From contig JAUQQK010000006.1 in the NCBI GenBank assembly GCA_030549905.1, positions 1-64,000 on the forward strand: DNA of 64,000 nucleotides. The letters are read 5' to 3'. The position numbers were made by a program, and so were the translations under genes. The stretch is from Aquificota bacterium. Lineage in GTDB: Bacteria; Aquificota; Aquificia; Aquificales; Aquificaceae. The notes beneath the pieces are model-generated. The model ran no database searches and was not told the origin of the DNA. It was given only the letters and a program-made list of their open reading frames with translations. Positions 44,676 to 52,931 of this stretch are shown in pieces (position 1 is the stretch's first letter; every line of letters starts with the position of its first letter).

Positions 44676-44749
44676 TAACCCTTCTTATTGCCCTTATTGG
44701 AGGCTTTCTCTGGTGGAGAAGGAGGAAAAGACACTGCTGTAGCCCCTGA
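44672..44749 (+). CDS. Tiny FeoB-associated Cys-containing membrane protein
   Basis: Twenty-five codons from GTG 44672 overlap the feoB stop by 4 bases (GTGA). They encode one membrane helix (ITLLIALIGGFLWW), a basic stretch RRRKRH and a terminal CCSP. Size, position and Cys ending resemble the FeoB-associated Cys-rich membrane proteins found after feoB. Below normal gene-calling limits; the overlap and good match to the expected layout support it. Confidence 0.6.
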   Translation: MITLLIALIGGFLWWRRRKRHCCSP

Positions 44750-44769
44750 AGGTTTATAATTTTATAGTT

Positions 44770-47565
44770 ATGGTTGAATGGATACTTAAAAAGCTCTTAG
44801 GCACAAAAAGCGACCGGGAGGTCAAAAGGCTCAGGAAGGTGGTAAAAAGAATAGGCGAAAGGGAGCGTGAGCTTGACAGCCTATCAAACCTTGAGCTGGT
44901 GAGCCTTGCTCAGGATATGAGAAGGAAAATACTGCAGGAAGAAGGGCTGAAGGAAAAAATAATAAAGGGAGAGATAACGCCTGAGGTGGAGCTTGTCTTT
45001 GCCTTGGTGAGGGAGGCTGGAAAAAGGACGTTAGGGCTCAGGTTCTTTGATGTTCAGCTAATAGGTGGTCTTGTTTTGCATGAGGGAAAGATTGCGGAGA
45101 TGAAGACGGGCGAGGGTAAGACCCTTGTGGCAACTTCAGCCACAGCGGTAAATGCTATGACAGATGAAGGCGTTCATGTGGTGACGGTAAATGACTATCT
45201 GGCGAGAAGAGATGCCCAGTGGATGGGTCCCATATACCTCTTTTTAGGTCTTGATGTGGGTGTTATAAACTCCGATTACAGCTCCTACAGGGTTGAATGG
45301 GCAGACCCAAAGCTGGCACAGAGAGCTATAGAAGAAGACTGGAGGGTATGGCCAAAGGGATACTTTGAGGAAACACTACCATCTGAGCTTATAAACGTTC
45401 AGGCAAAGAAAGCCTTCTACACAAAGCTAACTCCCTGCACAAGAAGGCAGGCATACGAAGCCCACATAACATACGGCACCAACAACGAGTTTGGCTTTGA
45501 TTATCTAAGAGACAATATGGCTTTTTCCTTGGATGAGATAGTACAGGTAAAAGGGCACAACTTTGCCATAGTGGACGAGGTGGACTCTATCCTCATAGAT
45601 GAAGCAAGGACACCCCTTATTATCTCGGGACCCGCCGAGCTGGACACCTCTATCTATTACAGAGCCGATGAGGCGGTAAGAAGGCTTGAGAGGGACAGGG
45701 ACTATACGGTGGACGAGAAAAACAGAACGGTTCAGCTCACAGAGGAGGGTATAAGAAGGCTTGAGGAGATTCTGGGTGTGGAAAACCTCTACGACATAAG
45801 AAACATAGAGCTTCTACATGCGGTGAATCAGGCTCTGAGAGCCCATGAGCTTTTTAAGAGGGATGTGCATTACATAGTAAGGGACAAGGAAGTGCTTATT
45901 GTGGATGAATTTACGGGAAGGGTACTCCCCGGCAGGAGGTGGTCCGACGGACTTCATCAAGCCATAGAGGTCAAGGAGGGCGTTCCCCCTCAGCAGGAAA
46001 ACCAGACCCTTGCCAGCATCACCTTCCAGAACTACTTCAGGCTATACAGAAAGCTTTCTGGTATGACGGGCACCGCAGAAACGGAAGCCCTTGAGTTCAA
46101 GGAAATATACGGGCTTGAGGTGGTGGTTGTGCCCACCCACAGACCCATGAGGAGAAAAGACCATCCAGACCTTGTTTATAAAACCAAGGGTGAAAAGTGG
46201 AAGGCGGTGGTAGAGCTCATAAAGAAAGAGCATGAGAAGGGCAGGCCCATACTGGTCGGAACCATTTCTATTGAAGACTCCGAGCATCTTTCTAAGCTAC
46301 TCCAGAAGGAGAAGATACCCCACAACGTGCTGAACGCAAAGCACCATGAGAAGGAAGCAGAGATAATAGCTCAGGCAGGCAGGCTTGGGGCTGTCACCAT
46401 ATCCACCAACATGGCAGGAAGGGGAACGGACATACTTCTGGGAGGAAACCCTGAATATTTAGCGAGGGAAATAATCCGCTCAAAGGGCAAAAGCCTTGAG
46501 GAGGCAACGGAAGAGGAATGGAAGTCAGCCCTTGAAACTGCTTACAGGATAACAGAAGAGGAAAAAAAGAAGGTGGTGGAGCTGGGTGGTCTTTTGGTGA
46601 TAGGCACGGAAAGGCATGAATCAAGAAGGATTGACAACCAGCTGAGGGGTAGGGCTGGAAGGCAGGGAGACCCCGGAGAATCTCGCTTTGTGCTTTCCTT
46701 AGAGGATGACCTTATGCGTATATTTGGAGGCGATAGGGTCAAAAGGCTGATGGACATGCTACGCATACCCGAAGGAGAACCCATAGAGAGCCGTATGGTT
46801 ACAAAAGCCATACAGAACGCCCAGAAGAGGGTAGAGGCTCAGAACTTCCAGATAAGGAAGAGGCTTCTTGAATATGACCTTGTGATGAACACGCAAAGGC
46901 TTGCGGTTTATTCTATGAGAAGAGACCTTCTTGAGGCTAAGGGTCTTGAGGACTATATGAAGGAATTTATAGAAGACCATATTTCTCAGAAGGTGGAGGA
47001 GCTTCTTAAAGAAGAGGAGCCAGAGCTGTGGGAACTGGAGCCTTTAAAGGAGTATCTGAAGGAGCTTACAGGAAGAGAGATTGAGATACCTCAGGCAAGG
47101 GACAAGGAGGAACTGGTAAGCAAGCTATCGGAAGAAATATACAGGCCTGCCCTGCAAAGAAAGGAAGAACTTGGAGAGGAGCTTTTCAGAGAGCTTCTTA
47201 AAGTTGTCATGCTTTCCAACCTTGACCACCTTTGGAGGGAACATCTTCACACCCTTGATAGGCTAAGAGAAGCTATATACCTGAGGGGCTACGCCTCAAG
47301 GGACCCCCTTGTGGAATACAAAAAGGAAGCCTTCTTACTCTTTGAGGATATGCTCAGCAGGTTCAAAGAAAGGGTCATATCTGACATAATGCACGCGCAG
47401 GTAAGGACGCAGGAAGAGGTTCAGGAAGAGCTCAAAAAGGAAGAGGAGGAAAAGCAAAAGCTTTTGAGCATGGCAGTCTTTAGCGGTGTGGAAGGTAAGG
47501 CTGACCAGAAGGGACCAAGAAGGAAGACCCTAAAAGAGAGGCTAAGGGAAAAGGGCAGGCGGTAG
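44770..47565 (+). CDS. secA: Protein translocase ATPase SecA
   Basis: The motor driving preproteins through SecYEG. The 931-residue chain has Walker A MKTGEGKTLVA, HVVTVNDYLARRDAQWM, VDEVDSILIDEARTPLIISG, GTISIEDSEHLSKLL, STNMAGRGTDILLGG and NQLRGRAGRQGDPGESRF. It lacks the C-terminal Cys-rich zinc domain, ending KTLKERLREKGRR. An ~45-residue insertion after SDYSSY (EWADPKLAQRAIEEDWRVWPKGYFEE region) is present. A TATAAT precedes the ATG by about 10 bases. Confidence 0.97.
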   Translation: MVEWILKKLLGTKSDREVKRLRKVVKRIGERERELDSLSNLELVSLAQDMRRKILQEEGLKEKIIKGEITPEVELVFALVREAGKRTLGLRFFDVQLIGGLVLHEGKIAEMKTGEGKTLVATSATAVNAMTDEGVHVVTVNDYLARRDAQWMGPIYLFLGLDVGVINSDYSSYRVEWADPKLAQRAIEEDWRVWPKGYFEETLPSELINVQAKKAFYTKLTPCTRRQAYEAHITYGTNNEFGFDYLRDNMAFSLDEIVQVKGHNFAIVDEVDSILIDEARTPLIISGPAELDTSIYYRADEAVRRLERDRDYTVDEKNRTVQLTEEGIRRLEEILGVENLYDIRNIELLHAVNQALRAHELFKRDVHYIVRDKEVLIVDEFTGRVLPGRRWSDGLHQAIEVKEGVPPQQENQTLASITFQNYFRLYRKLSGMTGTAETEALEFKEIYGLEVVVVPTHRPMRRKDHPDLVYKTKGEKWKAVVELIKKEHEKGRPILVGTISIEDSEHLSKLLQKEKIPHNVLNAKHHEKEAEIIAQAGRLGAVTISTNMAGRGTDILLGGNPEYLAREIIRSKGKSLEEATEEEWKSALETAYRITEEEKKKVVELGGLLVIGTERHESRRIDNQLRGRAGRQGDPGESRFVLSLEDDLMRIFGGDRVKRLMDMLRIPEGEPIESRMVTKAIQNAQKRVEAQNFQIRKRLLEYDLVMNTQRLAVYSMRRDLLEAKGLEDYMKEFIEDHISQKVEELLKEEEPELWELEPLKEYLKELTGREIEIPQARDKEELVSKLSEEIYRPALQRKEELGEELFRELLKVVMLSNLDHLWREHLHTLDRLREAIYLRGYASRDPLVEYKKEAFLLFEDMLSRFKERVISDIMHAQVRTQEEVQEELKKEEEEKQKLLSMAVFSGVEGKADQKGPRRKTLKERLREKGRR

Positions 47566-47569
47566 CAGG

Positions 47570-48235
47570 CTACCGCAAAAGCCTTACAATTTCTTTTGCC
47601 AGAAGGACCATACTCTTTTTATGAAGGACTTTATTGCGAAGCTTTAACACTTCACCGAAAGGTACATTACCCTCTCTGATAAGCCTCAGTCCGTAAGCTC
47701 CCAGAGCCCTTACGATGGTGGAAGGCTTGCCTTCCTTTTTACCTCCATCCACATATAAATCCACCAGGTTTCCAAAGTAGCTCTGGGCTTCCTTTATGGT
47801 GGTGGCTGGTTTCTGACCCTCTGGGTTTGCGCTGGGTGCCACCACAGGCTCACCTAAATGGTATAGAAGCTCCGCCACATGCGTATCTAAGGGTGGGATT
47901 CTGACCGCCAGGCTCTTCCTTCCCTGAGTTAAATAAAAAGGCACCCTGTTTTTTTTGTAGAAGATAAAGGTTATATTAAAAGAGCGCACAAGCTCCTTAT
48001 GGACCCAACCATACCGCAGTCCCAGTAAGTCAAGCCATCCTGCGTCAGGAATAAGGAGCAGAAAGGGTCTGCCGGAGGGTCTTCTAAAGGAGTAGAGCCT
48101 CTCTACCGCCTCCCTGTCGGAGGCAAGGGCTAAAAGCCCGTAGATGGTGTCGGTGGGAAAGCATACAATACCACCCTCTTTTAAAACCTGGGCTGAATCC
48201 TTTATAGCCTTCCCTATCAGCTTAACAACCCTCAT
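47570..48235 (-). CDS. Threonylcarbamoyl-AMP synthase (Sua5/YrdC/YciO family)
   Basis: Makes L-threonylcarbamoyladenylate from threonine, bicarbonate and ATP for the t6A modification at position 37 of ANN-decoding tRNAs. The 221-residue protein has the family start [29 protein letters not shown] [14 protein letters not shown], and [15 protein letters not shown]. YciO paralogues share this fold, so TsaC activity is likely but not certain. It overlaps thrC by 4 bases, tying it to threonine synthesis. Confidence 0.88.
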   Translation of the reverse strand: MRVVKLIGKAIKDSAQVLKEGGIVCFPTDTIYGLLALASDREAVERLYSFRRPSGRPFLLLIPDAGWLDLLGLRYGWVHKELVRSFNITFIFYKKNRVPFYLTQGRKSLAVRIPPLDTHVAELLYHLGEPVVAPSANPEGQKPATTIKEAQSYFGNLVDLYVDGGKKEGKPSTIVRALGAYGLRLIREGNVPFGEVLKLRNKVLHKKSMVLLAKEIVRLLR

Positions 48236-49290
48236 ACGTCTATTACCTCTAAAACCCTCTCCACATCAGGAGGCAATGTTATGGGCTGTTCGCATACTTT
48301 AATAGCCGTGTCAGGATCCTTAAGACCGTTTCCTGTGAGCGTGCAAACCACCACCTCACCACCCTTGAAAAAGCCCTCCCTTGTGAGCTTGATAAGACCT
48401 GCCACAGAAGCGGCGGAGGCAGGCTCGCAGAATATGCCCTCCGTGGAAGCTACCAGCTTGTAGGCATAGAGTATCTCATCGTCGCTGACCGCATCTATAA
48501 GGCCCTTTGACTCCTGAACCGCCTGAAGGGCACTCTGCCAGCTATAAGGATTTCCTATCTTTATGGCGGTGGCTATGGTCTGAGGGTTTTTTATGGGATA
48601 ACCCTTTACTATGGGTGCGGAACCTTCCGCCTGCCAGCCCATCATCTTAGGCAGTTTCTTTATTTTTCCAGCCTCATGATACTCCTTATAGCCCTTCCAG
48701 TAGGCGGTTATATTGCCCGCATTGCCAACAGGTATAAAATGGTAGTCGGGCGCGTCCCCTAAGGCATCGCACACCTCAAAGGCACCCGTCTTTTGCCCTT
48801 CAATCCTGTAAGGGTTTACCGAATTTACTATCTCCACAGGAAGCAGCTGACCTATCTTTCTGACTATGTATAAAGCATCATCAAAATTGCCCTGAATGGC
48901 TATAACCCTTGCACCATATATGACTGCCTGTGAGAGCTTTCCCAAGGCTACCGCACCCTTTGGAAGCAGGACAAAGGCCTTTAGCCCTGCCTTTGCCGCG
49001 TAGGCAGCGGCGGAGGCGGAGGTGTTTCCTGTAGAAGCACATATTACTGCCCTCTTTCCTGCTTCAACCGCCTTTGATATGGCAACCGTCATACCCCTGT
49101 CCTTAAAGGAGCCGGTGGGATTAAGCCCCTCATACTTGAGGAAAATCTCACCCTTAAAGCCTATGGTCCTTGCCAGGTTTTGCGCATGTATTAGCGGAGT
49201 ATTGCCTTCGCAGAGGGTTATTACGGGCGTTTTATCGTTGACGGGTAAATATTCCCTGTATCTGTGTATTATGCCTCGCCAGTAGCTCAT
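48232..49290 (-). CDS. thrC: Threonine synthase
   Basis: A PLP enzyme turning O-phosphohomoserine into threonine. The 352-residue, compact thermophile-type protein has the PLP lysine in [16 protein letters not shown], the phosphate loop [32 protein letters not shown] and [13 protein letters not shown]. Its promoter overlaps that of tRNA-Leu on the other strand, and the -10 box is so near the ATG that the message should be leaderless. Confidence 0.95.
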   Translation of the reverse strand: MSYWRGIIHRYREYLPVNDKTPVITLCEGNTPLIHAQNLARTIGFKGEIFLKYEGLNPTGSFKDRGMTVAISKAVEAGKRAVICASTGNTSASAAAYAAKAGLKAFVLLPKGAVALGKLSQAVIYGARVIAIQGNFDDALYIVRKIGQLLPVEIVNSVNPYRIEGQKTGAFEVCDALGDAPDYHFIPVGNAGNITAYWKGYKEYHEAGKIKKLPKMMGWQAEGSAPIVKGYPIKNPQTIATAIKIGNPYSWQSALQAVQESKGLIDAVSDDEILYAYKLVASTEGIFCEPASAASVAGLIKLTREGFFKGGEVVVCTLTGNGLKDPDTAIKVCEQPITLPPDVERVLEVIDV

Positions 49291-49297
49291 AATTGCT

Positions 49298-49309
49298 TAT
49301 AATATTATA
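49298..49309. promoter_or_regulatory. Palindromic shared -10 region of thrC and tRNA-Leu
   Basis: TATAATATTATA is a perfect 12-bp palindrome. Rightward, TATTAT (49303-49308) lies 7 bases before the tRNA 5' end at 49316. Leftward, TATTAT (49304-49299) lies 8 bases before the thrC ATG at 49290. The two -10 boxes overlap, so polymerase can occupy only one direction at a time. No clear -35 boxes are visible. Confidence 0.55.
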
Positions 49310-49315
49310 CTCTAC

Positions 49316-49400
49316 GGGGGTGTGGCGGAACTGGCAGACGCAGGGGACTTAAAATCCCCAGGCCCGAAAGGCCGTGAGGGTTCGAGTCCCTCCACCCCCA
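49316..49400 (+). tRNA. tRNA-Leu (anticodon UAA)
   Basis: The acceptor stem GGGGGTG (49316-49322) pairs with CACCCCC (49393-49399), discriminator A at 49400. The anticodon stem encloses loop CTTAAAA, giving anticodon TAA. A long variable arm (GGCCCGAAAGGCC) marks a class II tRNA, and the T loop reads GGTTCGAGTCC. CCA is not encoded. The dcd ATG follows after only 9 bases. Confidence 0.95.
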
Positions 49401-49409
49401 GGCTATGCC

Positions 49410-49937
49410 ATGATATTGAGCGATGCAAGTATAAAGGAGCTTATAAGGGCTGGAGAGCTATTGTTAGAACCCTACAGGGAAGAAAACATACAGGCTTCCT
49501 CCATAGACCTTACCTTGGGCTCAGAAGTGGTGCTATATAGGTCCGAGTGTATAGACCTCAAAAGCCCTTCCCTTCCCGTGGAAAAGCTGAGCATTCCCGA
49601 AAATGGTTTTTTAATACCTCCAAAGGCTTTTCTCTTAGCAAGCACGGAAGAATACATAAAACTGCCCGACTACATAACCGCCTTTGTGGAAGGAAGGTCA
49701 TCCCTCGGCAGGCTTGGGCTTTTTATAGAGAACGCCGGATGGGTGGACGCGGGCTTTGAGGGACAGCTAACCCTTGAGCTATACAATGCCAACAATGCAC
49801 CCATAAGGATATACAGAGGCATAAGGATATGTCAGATTGTGCTGGCAAGGCTGGACAGACCCGCAGAAAAGCCCTACAGGGGCAAATACCTCGGTCAGAG
49901 AGGAGCCACGCCTTCTAAGGTCTTCATGGACTTTTAG
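49410..49937 (+). CDS. dcd: dCTP deaminase
   Basis: Converts dCTP to dUTP (or dUMP in bifunctional forms) for thymidylate synthesis. The 175-residue protein begins MILSDASIKELI and has the trimer active-site blocks NIQASSIDLTLG, VEGRSSLGRLGLFIENAGWVDAGFEGQLTLEL and the C-terminal lid YRGKYLGQRGATPSK. The ATG at 49410 is the family start; there is no ribosome site because tRNA-Leu ends at 49400. Translation must begin on a read-through or processed tRNA transcript with a nearly absent leader. Confidence 0.92.
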   Translation: MILSDASIKELIRAGELLLEPYREENIQASSIDLTLGSEVVLYRSECIDLKSPSLPVEKLSIPENGFLIPPKAFLLASTEEYIKLPDYITAFVEGRSSLGRLGLFIENAGWVDAGFEGQLTLELYNANNAPIRIYRGIRICQIVLARLDRPAEKPYRGKYLGQRGATPSKVFMDF

Positions 49938-50311
49938 AGGTATAGAAGGTCTATGGGCTTTCTTCCGGCAAAGCCCTCATTTAGCTCGTGCCAGTACATT
50001 ATAGTATCCTCGTCCTCCTTCCAGCAGAGCCATATGTAGCGGTTCTGATGAAAAGAGAGAAAATCCACCAGTATGGGGTCTATGCCCTTTATCACACCGC
50101 CAAGAGCCTCAATCTTCTGGAAAAGTCTTTTTATATCCGCATCCAGGTCTTTCACGTGGCTTTCAAGGTATAACCTTTCTAAGAGGTCCTGCTCCTCCTC
50201 CAGTCTGTTGAGGCATGTATATAGTTCTTCTCTCTTTGCGTTTATCTCCTCCACTATAGGCTTTATGACCGTTATCAAATCCCTTGCCGTTTCAAGGTCA
50301 AAGACTTTCAT
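49934..50311 (-). CDS. DUF2203-family protein
   Basis: A 125-residue protein with a coiled-coil first half (FDLETARDLITVIKPIVEEINAKREEL) and a conserved C-terminus VIKGIDPILVDFLSFHQNRYIWLCWKEDEDTIMYWHELNEGFAGRKPI. The YWHELNEGFAGR ending is typical of DUF2203, whose function is unknown. I start at 50311; the longer frame to 50362 runs into the radical SAM gene. Confidence 0.8.
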   Translation of the reverse strand: MKVFDLETARDLITVIKPIVEEINAKREELYTCLNRLEEEQDLLERLYLESHVKDLDADIKRLFQKIEALGGVIKGIDPILVDFLSFHQNRYIWLCWKEDEDTIMYWHELNEGFAGRKPIDLLYL

Positions 50312-50321
50312 AGCTAATAAT

Positions 50322-51338
50322 CTAATGCAAAAATACGGTGGAGCAACAGTTGGGGGATACAACTGGGTTCAATCCCAGACTTTTGGCATAGGTAAATATG
50401 CCTTCCGCCGGGAAGGTTATACCATTGACACCCGCATGCAGGGCATAGAGGTCAAACTTGAGCCTGTCTGGTCCCGCAGGCCTTGCACAGCCCACCACCA
50501 CAGGTCTTTTAGGAAGGGCTTTTCTCGCGTGGAGAAGAACCCTCGCAGATTCTTCCGGTGCTGGTGGGGGAAGCAATTGAAAGCGTGCCTTTCCATAATA
50601 AGGCATTACCACCACCATCACAAGGGCTGAAGGGTCGAACCAGGCTATCATGTCAATAGCTCTGTATTCACCAAGCACCTTCCCGTAATGAAGTCCTATT
50701 ATTACGTGAGGCACTATGTTATGACCAGCCTCCTTCAAAAGCCTGAGAGACTCTTCATAGTCCTTTACGCTCTTGTGGGGTAGTTTATAGACCTCATGAA
50801 TTGTCCTGTCGTCTCCTATGATGTCAAGAAGCACCGCATCCACATTGGCTTCCTTTAAGCCTTCAGCCAGTGCCTTATCCACAAGCCCCACATGACAGCT
50901 CACAAACATGGAAAGCTCTTCTTTTATCCTTCTCATAGTCTCCAAGAAGGGATAAAGCTCCACCACACCGTCCTTGTTGGAGCCTCCGGAAATAAGAAGC
51001 CCATCTACTCCCTTTGTCTTTAGCTCGCTGGCTGTTTTCCACAGCTCTTCAGGCGTCAGGGCTGGTATCATGTGCCAGAGTATCTTGCTGGCACAGTGGT
51101 CGCACATAAGCTCACAGTTTCTACCCGTTATGGATATATCTACGAACTTGGGACCCGTTTTTACAGAAAAGTCTTCTACCTCATAGTGTTTAAAGCCGGG
51201 GCTGTGAAAGAGTATATCTTTGCCAAAGTTCTCAAGCCTGAGTTTGAAACCTTCTGAAAGCTCCTGCAGAAGCTCCTCATCAAGTTCTATATCTTCAAGG
51301 GAGGGGGGCAAAGCCCCCATGCTGTTTATCAACCGCAC
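50322..51338 (-). CDS. Radical SAM protein of the split lipoyl synthase type (LipS1/LipS2-like)
   Basis: A 338-residue radical SAM enzyme with cluster motif C75-x3-C79-x2-C82 (TGRNCELMCDHC), GLLISGGSNKDG and a TIM-barrel body. Related enzymes pair as LipS1 and LipS2 to insert sulfur into octanoyl groups, and they accompany sHdr/LbpA clusters. Here it directly follows lbpA (10-base overlap with the GTG start at 51338; an ATG at 51320 is an alternative). Which of the two paralogues it is cannot be told by eye, and no second copy is in the window. Confidence 0.75.
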   Translation of the reverse strand: MRLINSMGALPPSLEDIELDEELLQELSEGFKLRLENFGKDILFHSPGFKHYEVEDFSVKTGPKFVDISITGRNCELMCDHCASKILWHMIPALTPEELWKTASELKTKGVDGLLISGGSNKDGVVELYPFLETMRRIKEELSMFVSCHVGLVDKALAEGLKEANVDAVLLDIIGDDRTIHEVYKLPHKSVKDYEESLRLLKEAGHNIVPHVIIGLHYGKVLGEYRAIDMIAWFDPSALVMVVVMPYYGKARFQLLPPPAPEESARVLLHARKALPKRPVVVGCARPAGPDRLKFDLYALHAGVNGITFPAEGIFTYAKSLGLNPVVSPNCCSTVFLH

Positions 51339-51775
51339 TTTATACCCTTTTCGTTTGCCACTTTCGTAAGGGCATCCACCGCCGCCTGACCCGTCAGGAG
51401 GCTCTTGACCTCATCGGGGTTAGTGGGCTTTATTTTGGCTATCCATCCTGCGCCGTAGGGGTCGTCATTTACAAGGGCAGGGTTTCCCTTAAGGGCTTCG
51501 TTGATTTCCACCACCTCACCCGTAAGAGGTGTAGGCACGGGACCAACCCACTTTCCGCTCTCAATGGTGGCTATGCTCTTGCGTCTTTCTATAACCTTGC
51601 CAGGCTTTTTAGGTGTATAAGCCACAAGCCTGCCCGCCATGGCTGCCGCTATGGAAGTGAGACCCACCGTGTAGGTGCCGTCTCCATTATCCTTTGCCCA
51701 TGTGAAGGCGTTCGCCTCTGGGTCTACGTCATAAAGAAGGTCTTCGGGTATGTTGCACCCATTAACTACTGCCAT
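51329..51775 (-). CDS. lbpA: Lipoate-binding protein LbpA (GcvH-like), copy 2
   Basis: A GcvH-fold protein of 148 residues carrying lipoate on K75 in ATIESGKWVGPVPTP. In sHdr systems LbpA, not glycine-cleavage H protein, shuttles electrons or sulfur-bound intermediates to or from the heterodisulfide-reductase-like complex. No glycine-cleavage genes are nearby. Second of two different LbpA genes in the operon (the other at 52443-52922). It lies between a DsrE-family gene and the radical SAM lipoyl synthase-like gene. Confidence 0.9.
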   Translation of the reverse strand: MAVVNGCNIPEDLLYDVDPEANAFTWAKDNGDGTYTVGLTSIAAAMAGRLVAYTPKKPGKVIERRKSIATIESGKWVGPVPTPLTGEVVEINEALKGNPALVNDDPYGAGWIAKIKPTNPDEVKSLLTGQAAVDALTKVANEKGIKCG

Positions 51776-51799
51776 GTCTATACCTCCCTGTATAGAATT

Positions 51800-52189
51800 T
51801 TAAAAAGTTAGCACCTTATCAGCCTCCATAGCTCTGAGGGCAAACTCACTGGCTGGCACAACGCCGTCCAGCTCAGGAATAAGTTCCTCGGGCTTGTAGC
51901 CCAAGGAATCTATAGCCTGCTTGCAAGAGTAGAACTTAACTCCAGCCTGCTTGGCATCCTTCATGAAGTCATACACGGTTTTAAGCTTTTTCCCGTTTGC
52001 GGAAAGGCAGTTAGGCTCCGCCGGATATATTCTCTCAGCCACACCCTTTTTTAGAAGCCTTGTGCCGTCCATGTTGAAAAACATTTCCACCTCCGCCTCA
52101 TTGGCAGACATAAGGGCGGCAATGTAGAAGGGGGAGGCACATCGCCAGGGGGTCTTTGGCCCACTCGTCATCAGTATGACCACCTTCAC
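51800..52189 (-). CDS. DsrE-family sulfurtransferase-like protein
   Basis: A 129-residue DsrE/F-fold protein (VVILMTSGPKTPWRCASPFYIAALMSANEAEVEMFF) with a candidate sulfur-carrying Cys in VKFYSCKQAIDSLGY, the position of the conserved Cys in DsrE3-type proteins. Start is GTG overlapping the thioredoxin-like gene stop. It probably hands persulfide sulfur to or from TusA or the sHdr complex. Confidence 0.82.
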   Translation of the reverse strand: MKVVILMTSGPKTPWRCASPFYIAALMSANEAEVEMFFNMDGTRLLKKGVAERIYPAEPNCLSANGKKLKTVYDFMKDAKQAGVKFYSCKQAIDSLGYKPEELIPELDGVVPASEFALRAMEADKVLTF

Positions 52190-52446
52190 GACTCTATTGC
52201 CCTCCTTGCTTCCGCTTCTTCCGGCACTCCTACAAAGGTTAGCTTACCATCTATTATAGTGGAAGGCACAGACCTGACCATAAGCTTCTTTGCCCACATC
52301 CTGCCCTCTGGCTGTGCCACATCAAGCACCTCGTATTTGAAACCATACTCCTTCTGGAGCTTCTGCCACAGGGCATCCGCATCGGGACATGTGGCGCACC
52401 ACTGAGAAACAAGCAGTATTACATGCTTGTCCTTTGCCGCCATCAT
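52186..52446 (-). CDS. Small thioredoxin-like protein
   Basis: An 86-residue thioredoxin fold with redox motif WCATCP (CxxC) and a cis-Pro region VRSVPSTIIDGK. It starts at ATG 52446 by a 4-base overlap with lbpA. Its position between two lbpA genes suggests that it reduces or exchanges with sulfur or lipoyl intermediates of the pathway. Confidence 0.82.
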   Translation of the reverse strand: MMAAKDKHVILLVSQWCATCPDADALWQKLQKEYGFKYEVLDVAQPEGRMWAKKLMVRSVPSTIIDGKLTFVGVPEEAEARRAIES

Positions 52447-52922
52447 GTGCACCTCATACAGATTATATCCCATTCATCAATATACTGCCTCATAGGTTCT
52501 ATGGCATCCTTTCCATACAGGAGGTCCTTTATATCCCTTTCAAGGTCTACGGGCTTCATTTTTACTATCCATCCTTCGCCATAAGGGTCATAGTTTATTA
52601 TATCAGGCTGTTCTAAAACCTTCTCGTTTCTGGCCACCACTTCTCCCTCCACAAGGGCGTTTATGGGTCCGGCCCACTTTCCGCTTTCTAAAGAAGCTAC
52701 GGGTTTTCCCTTCTTTATCACTTTTCCCACGTCCTTTATCCTTGCATGCAGAAGCCTACCCGCGCGAACCTGCCCCACATCGCTAAGACCCATGGTCACC
52801 GTGCCATCCTCATTGACCCTGAGCCAAGTCTGCGTCTCTATATCGTAGTAGAGGTCCAGGGGTATTATACAGCCATTATACTCCCACTCGTTGGAGCCAA
52901 GAGCCTCCTGCATTACCCCCAT
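52443..52922 (-). CDS. lbpA: Lipoate-binding protein LbpA (GcvH-like), copy 1
   Basis: A 159-residue GcvH-fold protein with lipoyl lysine K82 in ASLESGKWAGPIN. It directly follows hdrB2, the standard place of lbpA in sHdr clusters. It carries a longer C-terminus than copy 2, ending in CMRCT with a possible CxxC. GAGGTG precedes the ATG at 52922. Confidence 0.9.
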   Translation of the reverse strand: MGVMQEALGSNEWEYNGCIIPLDLYYDIETQTWLRVNEDGTVTMGLSDVGQVRAGRLLHARIKDVGKVIKKGKPVASLESGKWAGPINALVEGEVVARNEKVLEQPDIINYDPYGEGWIVKMKPVDLERDIKDLLYGKDAIEPMRQYIDEWDIICMRCT

Positions 52923-52931
52923 TCGTTCACC

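Noticed and set aside
49322..49540. Plus-strand open frame running through tRNA-Leu
   Set aside because: Begins inside the tRNA and overlaps dcd in another frame; no coding support.
51305..51320. GGGGGC/GCCCCC hairpin at the alternative start of the radical SAM gene
   Set aside because: It lies in the codons for Met-Gly-Ala-Leu-Pro-Pro and no T-run follows. A better-placed GTG at 51338 makes it probably just coding sequence.
51329..52922. Reading the two GcvH-like genes as glycine cleavage H proteins
   Set aside because: No gcvT or gcvP nearby, both lie within an sHdr operon, and the lipoyl motif ESGKWxGP fits the LbpA type.
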